Source of the DNA: Micromonospora sp. C95
Lineage (GTDB): Bacteria > Actinomycetota > Actinomycetes > Mycobacteriales > Micromonosporaceae
DNA: 41,361 nucleotides
Reading direction: 5' to 3'
Assembly: GCF_018070465.1 (NCBI RefSeq)
Contig: NZ_JAGPXT010000030.1
Location: 24,565-65,925, forward strand
Shown here: in pieces, positions 22,873 to 31,309 of the stretch
How positions within the stretch are numbered: the stretch's first letter is position 1
How the letters are laid out: each line of letters opens with the position of its first letter
Made by a program: the position numbers and the translations under genes
Notes under the pieces: model-generated
Told to the model about the DNA's origin: nothing
What the model saw: only the letters and a program-made list of their open reading frames with translations
The model's database searches: none

Positions 22873-24188
22873 GCGGTGGCCTCGAACCGGGCGGCGACCG
22901 CCTGGCCGTGCGCCGGCAGGTCCTCCACGTTCGCCAGCGTCACCACGTGCCCAGCGACCTCCCGCAGCGCCTGCTCGGTGTACTCCACCAGGTGCACGCC
23001 GCGCAGGAACGACTGCACCGACAGCCCGGACGAGTGCCGGGCGCAACCCCCGGTCGGCAGCACGTGGTTGGAGCCGGCGCAGTAGTCGCCCAGCGACACC
23101 GGCGAGTACGCACCCACGAAGATCGCCCCGGCATTGCGTACCCGCATCGCCCACGCACGGGCGTCGGCGGTCTGGATCTCCAGGTGCTCCGCCGCGTACG
23201 CGTCCACCACCCGCAGCCCCGCCACCAGGTCGTCGACGAGCACCACGCCGCTCTGCTCGCCGCCCAACGCGGTGCCGACCCGCTCGGCGTGCTTGGTGGC
23301 CGGCACCATTCGGGTCAGCTCCCGGTCCACCGCATCGGCCAGCGCCACCGACGGAGTGACCAGCACACTGGCGGCGAGGGGGTCGTGCTCGGCCTGACTG
23401 ATCAGGTCGGCGGCGACGTGCACCGGGTCGGCGGTGTCGTCGGCCAGGATCGCGATCTCGGTCGGCCCGGCCTCCGCGTCGATGCCGACCACCCCGCGCA
23501 GCAGCCGCTTCGCGGCGGTGACCCAGATGTTTCCCGGTCCGGTGATCATGTCCACCGGGGCGCAGTGCGCGCTGCCGGCGGCGTCGACCGCACAGCCGTA
23601 CGCCAGCATCGCCACCGCCTGGGCCCCACCGACGGCGTACACCTCGTCGACGCCGAGCAACGCGCAGGCGGCGAGCACCCGGGGGTCGGGCAGGCCGCCG
23701 TTGTCCTGCTGCGGCGGGCTGGCCACCACCAGCGACCGGACGCCGGCCGCCTGCGCGGGCACCACGTTCATCACCACGGTCGACGGGTACATCGCCAGCC
23801 CACCGGGAACGTAGAGGCCGACCCGGTCGACCGGGAGCCACCGCTCGGTGACCGTACCGCCCGGCACGACCTGGGTGGTGTGGTCGACCCGTCGCTGATC
23901 CGCGTGCACCCGCCGGGCCCGGGCGATCGACTCCAGCAGCGCCGCCCGGACCTGGCCGTCCAGCGAGCCCTCCGCCGCCGCGATGGCCTCCACCGGCACC
24001 CGCAGCACCTCCGGGGCTATCCCGTCGAACCGCTCGCTGGCCTCGCGGACCGCCGGATAACCATGCTCGCGGACCGCCGCGACGATCGGGCGGATGCGCT
24101 CGACCGCGACCGAGACGTCGAGCTGGGCGCGAGGCAGCAGGTGGCGCGGGTCACGCGCGCCACCGCGCAGGTCGATCCGGTTCAACAC
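22869..24188 (-). CDS. hisD: Histidinol dehydrogenase
   Basis: A 439-residue zinc enzyme oxidising histidinol to histidine in two NAD-dependent steps. Marks are YVPGGLAMYPSTVVMNVVPA, MITGPGNIWVTAAKRLL, AGPTEIAILADD and the zinc-ligand Gln and His in LISQAEHDPLAASV. SNHVLPTGGCARHSSGLSV lies near the end. It is the first gene of the his operon. The GTG at 24188 is 7 nt after TAGACT and has no ribosome site, so a leaderless transcript is likely. It is divergent from the LON-domain gene. Confidence 0.97.
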   Translation of the reverse strand: MLNRIDLRGGARDPRHLLPRAQLDVSVAVERIRPIVAAVREHGYPAVREASERFDGIAPEVLRVPVEAIAAAEGSLDGQVRAALLESIARARRVHADQRRVDHTTQVVPGGTVTERWLPVDRVGLYVPGGLAMYPSTVVMNVVPAQAAGVRSLVVASPPQQDNGGLPDPRVLAACALLGVDEVYAVGGAQAVAMLAYGCAVDAAGSAHCAPVDMITGPGNIWVTAAKRLLRGVVGIDAEAGPTEIAILADDTADPVHVAADLISQAEHDPLAASVLVTPSVALADAVDRELTRMVPATKHAERVGTALGGEQSGVVLVDDLVAGLRVVDAYAAEHLEIQTADARAWAMRVRNAGAIFVGAYSPVSLGDYCAGSNHVLPTGGCARHSSGLSVQSFLRGVHLVEYTEQALREVAGHVVTLANVEDLPAHGQAVAARFEATA

Positions 24189-24295
24189 GCCTGCGAGTCT
24201 AGGCGGCCGTCCGCCGGGCCGACCGGCGCCGCCCGCTGTCCGGGACGGTGAGCCGGGACACGCCGCCGCCCGCCGATCGGGCTACGCTTGATCAC
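24189..24295. promoter_or_regulatory. Divergent leaderless promoters of hisD and the LON-domain gene
   Basis: On the minus strand TAGACT (24201-24196) precedes the hisD GTG by 7 nt. On the plus strand TACGCT (24283-24288) precedes the LON-domain GTG by 7 nt. Neither gene has a Shine-Dalgarno sequence. No clear -35 was seen for either. Confidence 0.6.
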
Positions 24296-24991
24296 GTGAC
24301 CGCACGGCTACCGGTGTTCCCGCTCGCCACGGTGCTCTTTCCCGGGCTGGTGCTGCCGCTGCACATCTTCGAGGAGCGTTACCGCGCGCTGGTCCGGGAC
24401 CTGGTCGCGTTGCCCGACGGGGCGCCGCGCGAGTTCGGGGTGGTGGCCATCCGCAGCGGCTGGGAGGTCGCCGCCGGCGCCGGTCAGGACATGTCCGGCG
24501 ACGTCACCCTGCACGAGGTGGGCTGCACGGCCGAGCTGCGGCAGGTCACCGAGTTGGACGACGGGGGCTTCGACATCGTCACCGTGGGGCGGCGACGCTT
24601 CCGGGTGGGCGAGGTCGACCGGAACTCCGCGCCATACCTGACCGCCGAGGTCCAGTGGTTGCCCGAACCGGACGGCCCGGACGAGACCGCCGACCTGCTG
24701 GCGGCCCGGGTGATCGCCGTCTTCCGGCAGTACCTGGGGCTGATCCGGGCCGAGGCCGGTGAGCTGACCGAGCAGTTGCCGGAGGACCCGACGGTGCTGT
24801 CCCACCTGGTCGCCGCGACCGCGGCGTTGACGGTGACCGACCGCCAGCGACTGCTCGCCATCGACGACACGGCGGCCCGGCTCCGCGCCGAACTGCGTCT
24901 GCTCAACCGCGAGGCGGCGCTGCTTCGCCAGGTGCGGGCGGTTCCGGTGCCGCTGGCGGAACTGGCCTCGCCTCCACCGGCCCCGAACTGA
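24296..24991 (+). CDS. LON substrate-binding domain protein
   Basis: A 231-residue protein made only of a Lon-protease N-terminal-type domain, with no ATPase or protease part. The start TARLPVFPLATVLFPGLVLP and HIFEERYRALV are typical, and DIVTVGRRRFRV follows at about 95-106. Such stand-alone LON proteins are common in actinobacteria and of unknown role. The GTG start is supported by the TACGCT-N7-GTG geometry. The last 89 bp overlap the convergent DUF2567 gene end. Confidence 0.88.
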   Translation: MTARLPVFPLATVLFPGLVLPLHIFEERYRALVRDLVALPDGAPREFGVVAIRSGWEVAAGAGQDMSGDVTLHEVGCTAELRQVTELDDGGFDIVTVGRRRFRVGEVDRNSAPYLTAEVQWLPEPDGPDETADLLAARVIAVFRQYLGLIRAEAGELTEQLPEDPTVLSHLVAATAALTVTDRQRLLAIDDTAARLRAELRLLNREAALLRQVRAVPVPLAELASPPPAPN

Positions 24992-25931
24992 CCCCGCCCC
25001 GCCGCCCCGCCGACCCCGGATCGGCCTCGCCCTGCCGGCCCACGGACCCCGGACCGGCCTCGTCGCCCGGTCCCGCCGGTCCGGACCCGGCCCCTCCGGC
25101 TGCTCCCGCCGGCCCGGCGGGCAGCGACGGATACGCGGCGAGCCAGGCTCCGTCCGGCTCCGGCTCGGGCCGCAGCGACGGCCACCGCGACCAGCCGGCG
25201 AGCAGGGTGTACGTCACCGCGGCGGCGAACGCCGGCAGCAGCACGTTGCCGTAGGGCACCGGCAACACCCCGAGGAACAGCTCGATCCCGCCGGCCCGCA
25301 GCTCGGCCGGCTTGCTGAAGCGCGTGCCCTCCGGGGCGGTGTCCAGCAGCCGCTGGTAGCCGGCCAGGCCGACCCGACGCCCCACCTGCCAGGCGACCAA
25401 CGCGGCGGCCAGCGCACCGACCGCCCCGACGACCAGCCCGACCGGTCCCCGGTGGCGGCGCAACAGGAACCACACGGCGAGCGCGGTGAGCACCCCGAAC
25501 GCCAGCCCGAGCAGGCTGAACCACCCGTCGGCGGCGATCGGCTGTTCCGGTTGCGCCTGGCCGTAGACCGCGCCGTCGCCACTCTTGACGACCGGCGTGT
25601 CCGGCGCGACCGCCGCCCAGAGCCATCCCAGCGGCGCCCCCAGCAGCCCCAGCACCAGCACCGTCGCCACCCCGAGCGCCGCCACCCGGCCACGCCCACC
25701 CGTCGACGCGACACCCTCCGTCCCCGCCTCGACGGCGGGCACGGTGGCCTCGGCGGCCGGCGCGGCGTTCGGCTCGGTGACCTTGGCACCCGGGTGGGCA
25801 GCCGACTCGGTGGACGACACAGCGGCGTCCGTCGCCGGCTGGCTGGTCGATCCGGTCGTCGGCTCGGTCGGCGGCGAGGAGGCAGCCGACGGCCGGGCGG
25901 GCGGTTCGGCAGCGGGGGTGGTCGGACTCAC
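24903..25931 (-). CDS. DUF2567-like membrane protein
   Basis: A 342-residue protein with a disordered Pro/Ala/Thr-rich N-terminus (1-80). Four hydrophobic segments follow (about 84-108, 136-156, 162-182 and 220-245), then a Gly/Pro-rich tail of about 80 residues. WFSLLGLAFGVLTALAVWFL and the loop before LPVPYGNVLLPAFAAAVTYT resemble DUF2567 proteins of mycobacteria. The function is unknown. The tail overlaps the end of the LON-domain gene by 89 bp. The GTG at 25931 is 8 nt after GAGG. An earlier true stop is not available in this frame, so the overlap is real unless there is a sequencing error. Confidence 0.72.
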   Translation of the reverse strand: MSPTTPAAEPPARPSAASSPPTEPTTGSTSQPATDAAVSSTESAAHPGAKVTEPNAAPAAEATVPAVEAGTEGVASTGGRGRVAALGVATVLVLGLLGAPLGWLWAAVAPDTPVVKSGDGAVYGQAQPEQPIAADGWFSLLGLAFGVLTALAVWFLLRRHRGPVGLVVGAVGALAAALVAWQVGRRVGLAGYQRLLDTAPEGTRFSKPAELRAGGIELFLGVLPVPYGNVLLPAFAAAVTYTLLAGWSRWPSLRPEPEPDGAWLAAYPSLPAGPAGAAGGAGSGPAGPGDEAGPGSVGRQGEADPGSAGRRGGVSSGPVEARPVPPAAPEPPAPGEAAPPRG

Positions 25932-26025
25932 CCGATGATCCTCGCAGCTACCGTCGTAGCTCGTACACCGTGTGGCGGCAGCCGGCGCCGCGAGCCGCCC
26001 GGCACGCCCGCCCGTCCAGGTTCGG

Positions 26026-27435
26026 TCAGCGGCCGAAGGGCTCCAGCATCGCCGCGGCCGCCCGCAACCAGGACTGCCGGGTCTCGCCCTGGAGCTGGTG
26101 GTACTCGATCGACGAGCCGGTCTCCAGCGCCGGGTCGTACGGCACCACGGTCACCGCCCGGGTCCGGGTGGCGAAGTGCTTCTCCAGGTCGTTCTGCAAC
26201 GGCAACCGGCCCGGCGTGGGGCAGGAGATCAACGTGACGGCGTTGTCGGCCAGCTCACCCATCCCCTCCTCGTGCAGCAGGTCGAGCATCCAGTCGGCGC
26301 TGAACGCGGCGTCCTCGCGGGGCACCGTGGTGACCACCAGCTGATCGGCCGCCTGCATGACCGTGCGCCAGTTCGGGCTCTCCACGTTGTTGCCGGTGTC
26401 CACACAGATCACGTCGTGGGTGCGCCGCAGCAACTCCAGCACCCGCTTGACGGTGAACTGATCCAGTCGTTGGGCGAACCGGGGGCTCTCCTCACCGGCC
26501 AGCACGTCGTACGACCCGTCGGAGGCGTGCCGCAGGTAGTCGTCGAGGATCTCCAGCAGCTCCGGGCCCTCCCGGATCTCGATCTGCACGAGATCGGCGA
26601 CCAGGTGCCGGATCGTCCGGGCGTGCCGGGCGCTGCCGGCGCGCAACCCGAGCGTGCCGCGCAGCTCGTTGTCGTCCCAGGCGAGCACGCCACGGCCGCG
26701 TACGCTGCCGACGGTGGCGGCGGCCAGCACGGTGGCCGTCGTCTTGTGCACCCCGCCCTTCGGGTTGGCGAAGGCGATCACCCGGGGCGTGCCCAGATCA
26801 CGACGGAGCACGGCGGCGGCCCGTTCGAGGTCGTTGCCGGCGCTCTGCGACCGCCATTCGATCCGCCCTGGACGGCCCGCCACCGTTGCCGGTGGCGCCA
26901 TGGCCGGCGGCGGGGTCACCGGTGCCACCGCCGGCGACGGTGCCGCCTGCGGCAGCGTGCTCGGCGGCGCCACGGCCGCCGAGTGCGGCTGGTAGCCACC
27001 GTTGTCCAGCAGGGCGTACCGGGACTCCACCGGTGGCCCGGCATGCCGGTAGCCGTTGTCCAACAGGGTGTACCGCGACTCGACCGGCTCCGGCCGACGC
27101 GGCTCCGGCACCGCCGGGTACGCCGGCGGCCCCGGCTGTCCCCGGTACGGCTGGGCGGGACGCGCCGGGTCGACCCGGTAGGCGGGTTCGGCGCGATAGG
27201 CCGGCTCCTCGCCGTACGGCCGGTCCGCCGGCTGCCCGACGGCCGGTACCCGGCCCGCATAGCCGCTGCCCGGCCCCCGCTGCGGCAACGGCTCGGGCGA
27301 CGGCGCCGGCTCCTCGCCTCGCCGCTCGGCGGCCGGCTCTGCGCTGCGACCGCCGAGGCGGGCTCGGTCGAGCAGCGCCCGCCACCGCGGTGCCGGTTCG
27401 GCGGGCCGTCCCCAACCGGTCTCGCTGCCCTCCAC
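26026..27435 (-). CDS. ParA/MinD-like ATPase with long disordered N-terminus
   Basis: A 469-residue protein. Residues 1 to about 190 are Pro/Arg-rich and low complexity. They include a 12-residue motif repeated almost exactly, PVESRYTLLDNG (about 117-128) and PVESRYALLDNG (about 135-146). The C-terminal part is a P-loop ATPase with the deviant Walker A PKGGVHKTT (225-233) and the DVICVDTGNNVESPNW region. Relatives act in chromosome or plasmid positioning, polar organisation or secretion. No ParB partner or parS-like site was seen nearby. The GTG at 27435 follows GGGGAGG by 6 nt; the frame is open a further 31 codons. Confidence 0.85.
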   Translation of the reverse strand: MEGSETGWGRPAEPAPRWRALLDRARLGGRSAEPAAERRGEEPAPSPEPLPQRGPGSGYAGRVPAVGQPADRPYGEEPAYRAEPAYRVDPARPAQPYRGQPGPPAYPAVPEPRRPEPVESRYTLLDNGYRHAGPPVESRYALLDNGGYQPHSAAVAPPSTLPQAAPSPAVAPVTPPPAMAPPATVAGRPGRIEWRSQSAGNDLERAAAVLRRDLGTPRVIAFANPKGGVHKTTATVLAAATVGSVRGRGVLAWDDNELRGTLGLRAGSARHARTIRHLVADLVQIEIREGPELLEILDDYLRHASDGSYDVLAGEESPRFAQRLDQFTVKRVLELLRRTHDVICVDTGNNVESPNWRTVMQAADQLVVTTVPREDAAFSADWMLDLLHEEGMGELADNAVTLISCPTPGRLPLQNDLEKHFATRTRAVTVVPYDPALETGSSIEYHQLQGETRQSWLRAAAAMLEPFGR

Positions 27436-27501
27436 GGATCGCCTCCCCAGCGCTTCGGTCTCCGTCTGACAGGCTACGAACGAAAGCCTACTGGGGCCAC
27501 A

Positions 27502-27516
27502 CCGGGCGGCGCCCGG
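27502..27516 (-). terminator. Possible short hairpin after the unknown membrane protein gene
   Basis: CCGGGC-GGC-GCCCGG is a perfect 6-bp stem with a 3-nt loop, located 16 bp beyond the stop of the gene ending at 27532 and upstream of the ParA-like gene. It is short and has no U-tract, so termination is only possible. Confidence 0.35.
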
Positions 27517-27531
27517 ATCTGTCGACAACCG

Positions 27532-28614
27532 TCACGGTGTCGGCTCTGAATCGTCCGCGCGGGCAGTGTCTGCCGAGGTGGACGGCGTCCATGCCGTCGC
27601 CGACGGTGCTGGCGAGGGCGACGCCGGCGACGGTGACGAATCCGTCACCCCCGGCGGTGCCGGTGAGCGGTCCGCCACGGTCGGCTCGGCCACGGTCGGC
27701 TCGGCTACGGTCGGCTCGGCTACGGTCGGTACCGGCACGGGCGGGCCGCCGGTGGTGACCGCGGTGGCGGTGGCGACGGGGGTGGCGCTCGGAGTCGGTT
27801 CCGGTGTGGCCGTCCGGTCGACCGGCGGCCGCACGACATCCCGCTGCTCGGGCAGCGGTGGAGTGAACACCGTCCGTTCCAACCGCCGGACCTCGGGCGC
27901 GGGATCCACCACCCGCACCCCGGACCGGGCCGCCACGCCGCGCAGCTTCGCCGGCTCGGCGCGTACCACCAGGGCGTAGAGGCAGGCGCACTCGGCCCGG
28001 AACGCGGCCGCCTCCGCCGCCGCGACCTGGGCACCACTGAGGTAGAGGCCGCGCAGTTCGCGTTCCTCCGGTCCGCCACCGCCAAGCGCGGTGGCCCGGG
28101 CGCGGTAGTCGGCTGCCTCCCGCTCCTTGCGCTCGGCGAGCTTGACCATCCCGGCGGTCACGTCCTCCGGCACCCGCTGGGCCGGAATGCGGACGATCTC
28201 GGTCTGCCGCTGCGGCAGCGGCACCCGTCCGAACACCACCGCGACCCCCACGTCACCGACCACCGCCGCGAGCCGGTCCGGCGTGAGGTACTCGGTGAGC
28301 GAGACCAGGGCGTACGTGCCGTCGCCGAGCGAGCCGGCCAACGCGGCCAGGTCGGCCGCCGCGGTCGCCTCGTAACGGGGGATGGAGTCACCCTCGACCA
28401 CGCCCACCCGGGTCACCTCGCCGACCGTGCGGTCCGGCACCGGCGGACCACCGGTGGCGAGCACGGCGGTGGCCAGCACCGCGGTGCACGACAGCATCGC
28501 CACCCACCCGAGCAGCGGGGTGCGGCCCGGGCCGTGACCCAGCCAGGTCACGGTGTCGGCGAGGCGGGGCAGCAGTCGCTGGTCCAACTTCCGCAGCAGA
28601 TCGCCGGCGCGCAC
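27532..28614 (-). CDS. Single-pass membrane protein with Pro/Thr-rich tail, unknown function
   Basis: A 360-residue protein with a cytoplasmic-looking N-terminus and one membrane segment (about 35-54, LGWVAMLSCTAVLATAVLAT). An extracellular part of about 200 residues with a Lys/Glu/Ala-rich helical stretch (about 155-210) follows, containing AECACLYALV. The last about 90 residues are a Pro/Thr/Ser-rich low-complexity tail, including TVAEP repeated three to four times from 15-bp tandem repeats. No family is recognised. It lies between the rluD-like and ParA-like genes in the same direction. Confidence 0.7.
   Translation of the reverse strand: MRAGDLLRKLDQRLLPRLADTVTWLGHGPGRTPLLGWVAMLSCTAVLATAVLATGGPPVPDRTVGEVTRVGVVEGDSIPRYEATAAADLAALAGSLGDGTYALVSLTEYLTPDRLAAVVGDVGVAVVFGRVPLPQRQTEIVRIPAQRVPEDVTAGMVKLAERKEREAADYRARATALGGGGPEERELRGLYLSGAQVAAAEAAAFRAECACLYALVVRAEPAKLRGVAARSGVRVVDPAPEVRRLERTVFTPPLPEQRDVVRPPVDRTATPEPTPSATPVATATAVTTGGPPVPVPTVAEPTVAEPTVAEPTVADRSPAPPGVTDSSPSPASPSPAPSATAWTPSTSADTARADDSEPTP
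27676..27729. repeat. Tandem 15-bp repeat (3.6 copies)
   Basis: The unit (C/T)ACGGTCGGCTCGGC occurs at 27676, 27691 and 27706, with a partial copy at 27721. Because the period is a multiple of three, it encodes TVAEP units in the tail of the membrane protein on the minus strand. Such arrays change copy number easily without frameshift. Confidence 0.9.
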
Positions 28615-28655
28615 GGGCGGTCCCCTCGTCGGTCGGTCGGAACGGGTGGGACACG

Positions 28656-29600
28656 TCAGTCGCGGAGAAGTTCCAACGCGCGTCCCAGATCGTCAGGGTA
28701 GTCGCTGACGAAGCGGACCTCGTCCCCCGTACGGGGGTGCTCGAAGCTCAACTCTCTGGCGTGCAACCACTGCCGGTCCAGTCCGAGCCGGGCGGCGAGT
28801 GTCGGATCGGCTCCGTACGTGAGGTCACCCACGCACGGATGCCGCATCGTCGAGAAGTGCACCCGGATCTGGTGGGTCCGGCCGGTCTCCAGCCGCACGT
28901 CGACCAGGCTCGCGGACGGAAACGCCTCGATGGTGTCGTAGTGGGTGATGCTCGGTTTGCCGCCGGAGACGACCGCCCAGCGGTAGTCGTGGTGCGGGTG
29001 CCGGTCGATCGGTGCGTCGATGGTGCCGCGCAACGGATCCAGGTGCCCCTGCACCACCGCGTGGTAGCGCTTCTCCACCTCGCGGTACTTGAAGGCCCGT
29101 TTCAGCACGCTGTACGCCTGCTCGCTCTTGGCCACCACCATGACGCCGGTGGTGCCGACGTCGAGGCGGTGCACGACGCCCTGACGCTCGGCGGCACCGC
29201 TGGTGGCGATCGTGTGCCCGATGGCGGCGAGGCCGCCGATCACGGTCGGGCCGGTCCACCCGGGGCTGGGATGCGCGGCCACGCCGACCGGCTTGTCCAC
29301 CACCACGATGTCCTCGTCGGCGTACACCACCCGCAGGCCCGGCACGGCCCGGGGCACCACCACCGGTGCGGCGGCCGGCGCGGGCAGCGTCACCTCCAGC
29401 CAGGAACCCGCCCGCACCTTGTGCGAGTTGGGACGTACCGCGCCGTCCACGAGCGCCTCCCCGGCGTCGACGAGCGCGGCGGCGGCGGTACGGGACAGCC
29501 CGAACAGCCGGGCGACGGCCTGGTCCAGTCGCATCCCGTCGAGTCCGTCGGGTACCGGCAGGCTCCGCTGGTCGCCACCGGCGGCGAAGGTGGCCGTCAC
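28656..29600 (-). CDS. rluD: RluA-family 23S rRNA pseudouridine synthase
   Basis: A 314-residue enzyme. The N-terminal S4 RNA-binding domain is at about 18-75 (MRLDQAVARLFGLSRTAAAA). The catalytic domain has the active-site Asp in VHRLDVGTTGVMVVAKSE and the RTHQIRVHFSTMRHPCVGD end. By family and position after lspA it probably modifies 23S rRNA helix 69 like RluD; the exact target is inference. The GTG overlaps the lspA stop (GTGA). Confidence 0.9.
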   Translation of the reverse strand: MTATFAAGGDQRSLPVPDGLDGMRLDQAVARLFGLSRTAAAALVDAGEALVDGAVRPNSHKVRAGSWLEVTLPAPAAAPVVVPRAVPGLRVVYADEDIVVVDKPVGVAAHPSPGWTGPTVIGGLAAIGHTIATSGAAERQGVVHRLDVGTTGVMVVAKSEQAYSVLKRAFKYREVEKRYHAVVQGHLDPLRGTIDAPIDRHPHHDYRWAVVSGGKPSITHYDTIEAFPSASLVDVRLETGRTHQIRVHFSTMRHPCVGDLTYGADPTLAARLGLDRQWLHARELSFEHPRTGDEVRFVSDYPDDLGRALELLRD

Positions 29601-30274
29601 GCCCGTTCCCGCCGTCCGCCGTCGACGTCGCCCTGGTCGCCCGCCCCGGCGGGCTGCCGGGTGGCGGTGTCCTCCCCCGTTGGCGCGTCCTTCCCCGTTG
29701 GCCCCGGCCGGTCGGCGGCCGTCGCCCGGTTACCGTCGCGCTGGCGGCCGGTGAACTCCAACGCGACGGCGAGCAGTACCCCGCAGACCAGGGCACTGTC
29801 GGCGACGTTGAAGATCGGGAAGACCCGGCCGTACGGGTCGAAGACGCTGAACATGTCGACCACGTGCCCGACGAACCAGCCCGGTGCCCGGAAGATCCGG
29901 TCGATCAGGTTGCCGACGACGCCACCGACCACCAGGCCCAGCGCGATCGCCCAGGGGACCGAGCGCAGCGTCCGGGCCATCCAGGCGATCCAGCCCAGCA
30001 CCCCGACCGCGATGATCGGGAAGATGAAGGTGTAGTCGCTGCCGAGGCTCCAGGCAGCCCCGCTGTTGCGGGTCAGCGACAGGTAGAGAGCCCCGCCCAG
30101 CAGCCGCACCGGCTCGCGATCGCTGAGCTCCTGCAGGGACAGGTGCTTGGTCAATAGATCGACGGCCACCGCCAACACCGCGAGCGAGAGCAGGATCGTG
30201 ACGGACCGGCGCCGCGATCTCGTGACGGTGCCCGACCCGCTGGTGCCGGATCCCGCTTGCGGTGCTGCGCTCAT
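29597..30274 (-). CDS. lspA: Lipoprotein signal peptidase II
   Basis: A 225-residue membrane aspartyl peptidase that removes signal peptides from prolipoproteins. Four hydrophobic segments are visible (about 24-44, 80-96, 105-123 and 155-173). The conserved LTRNSGAAWSLG is present, and the two catalytic Asp are in VGNLIDRIF and FNVADSALVCG. It has an extra hydrophilic C-terminal tail of about 45 residues rich in Gly/Asp/Arg. GGGGAG precedes the ATG. It is coupled to the pseudouridine synthase gene. Confidence 0.96.
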   Translation of the reverse strand: MSAAPQAGSGTSGSGTVTRSRRRSVTILLSLAVLAVAVDLLTKHLSLQELSDREPVRLLGGALYLSLTRNSGAAWSLGSDYTFIFPIIAVGVLGWIAWMARTLRSVPWAIALGLVVGGVVGNLIDRIFRAPGWFVGHVVDMFSVFDPYGRVFPIFNVADSALVCGVLLAVALEFTGRQRDGNRATAADRPGPTGKDAPTGEDTATRQPAGAGDQGDVDGGRRERA

Positions 30275-30341
30275 CTGCTCCCCATCGACTGTCCCGGCGG
30301 TGCGGTCGCACCGCCGCGTGCGGACGCCGGGGAGCGTGCCG

Positions 30342-30761
30342 TCAGCGCCGCTCCTCCAGCTGCTTGCAGGTCACGCAGAGGGTGGCGGACGGGAACGCGG
30401 CCAGCCGCTCCACCGGGATGGGGTTGCCGCATCGCTCGCACCAGCCGTAGCCACCCTCATCGAGACGCTCGAGGGCGCGCTCGACCTGCGTGATCCGTTC
30501 CAGGATGCTGTTGGCGAGGGAGATCTCCTGCTCCCGCTCGAACGTCTTGGTCCCGGTGTCGGCCTGGTCGTCCCCGGCCGAGTCGGTGAGGCGGTCGCGC
30601 TGCAGCTCGGTGATCTCGCTCAGCGTCTGATCGTACTCGGCCCGCAGTTCCTCGTGCCGGGCCGCCAAGGCGGCTCGGATCTTCTCGGTCTCCGCGGCGC
30701 TGCGGGTGGACTTCGCCGCCGGCTTGCGGCCTGCGGTCCTGGTGTCGGCTGGCTTGGCCAT
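30342..30761 (-). CDS. DksA/TraR-type zinc-finger protein
   Basis: A 139-residue protein with a Lys/Ala-rich N-terminus and a helical hairpin (about 20-100). The C4 zinc finger is C-E-R-C-G-N-P-I-P, then 12 residues and C-V-T-C at about 107-131. Proteins of this kind bind the RNA polymerase secondary channel, but the DksA tip acidic pair is not clear here, so a direct ppGpp link is not assured. The ATG at 30761 follows GGGAG by 5 nt. A good promoter is visible 118 bp upstream. Confidence 0.9.
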   Translation of the reverse strand: MAKPADTRTAGRKPAAKSTRSAAETEKIRAALAARHEELRAEYDQTLSEITELQRDRLTDSAGDDQADTGTKTFEREQEISLANSILERITQVERALERLDEGGYGWCERCGNPIPVERLAAFPSATLCVTCKQLEERR

Positions 30762-30885
30762 CGTCGCTCCCTCGGCCACGGAGCCGCGGTGAGTCCGCGA
30801 CGCCTCGACAGGGGCCGCCAGCATCGGCCGCCCCAGGTACAAAACGGGCGCGCGGCGACGGGGCCGCGCACTCCGGAGGTTGGCA

Positions 30886-30914
30886 AGGATACGGAACGTA
30901 AAGGCGTCCGACAA
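30886..30914 (-). promoter_or_regulatory. Housekeeping-type promoter of the DksA/TraR gene
   Basis: On the minus strand TTGTCG (30914-30909) and TATCCT (30891-30886) are exactly 17 bp apart, close to the primary sigma consensus. The predicted transcript start near 30879 gives a leader of about 118 nt. The 232-bp gap between 30762 and 30993 holds no other gene. Confidence 0.65.
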
Positions 30915-30993
30915 CGTGCCGCACCGCAACGCCCGATCCGCCCCGGTAACTCGCCATTTCGGGGCAAAGGGAACGCTAGCAGATGACCACCAC

Positions 30994-31308
30994 TCAGCCG
31001 GCAGGTTCGGCACCGTCCCGCAACCGGCTCAGCCGCCCGATCAGATCCGGCCCGGACGGCGTCACCAGGAAGAGTTTGTCTCTGCTCGCCGCGCCGGTGC
31101 GGAGCGACACGGTGGCCGGCCGCACGCCGAGCGCGGCAGCCAACGCGCGACGGGCGGCCTCGGTGGCCCGGCCGTCAGCCGCCGGAGGATGCACCGCGAT
31201 GACGAGAGCGGGCCCGTGCGGACCGTCGAACCGGCCACCCACGCGGGCCCGGGAGACGCCCGGCTTCACCCGTACGGCGACGACCAGCGCATCGTCCGTC
31301 GGGGCCAC
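30994..31308 (-). CDS. DUF167 (YggU) family protein
   Basis: A 104-residue small protein with the DUF167 pattern. ALVVAVRVKPGVSRARVGGR opens the fold, and VIAVHPPAADGRATEAARRALAAALG carries the conserved helix. The function is unknown in all members. The GTG at 31308 nearly abuts the stop of the upstream gene (31310), so they are co-transcribed. A longer open frame exists upstream but overlaps the neighbour. Confidence 0.85.
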   Translation of the reverse strand: MAPTDDALVVAVRVKPGVSRARVGGRFDGPHGPALVIAVHPPAADGRATEAARRALAAALGVRPATVSLRTGAASRDKLFLVTPSGPDLIGRLSRLRDGAEPAG

Positions 31309-31309
31309 G

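Noticed and set aside
24903..25100. Earlier stop for the DUF2567-like gene to avoid overlap with the LON gene
   Set aside because: No in-frame stop exists before 24903, and the low-complexity tail remains open through the overlap.
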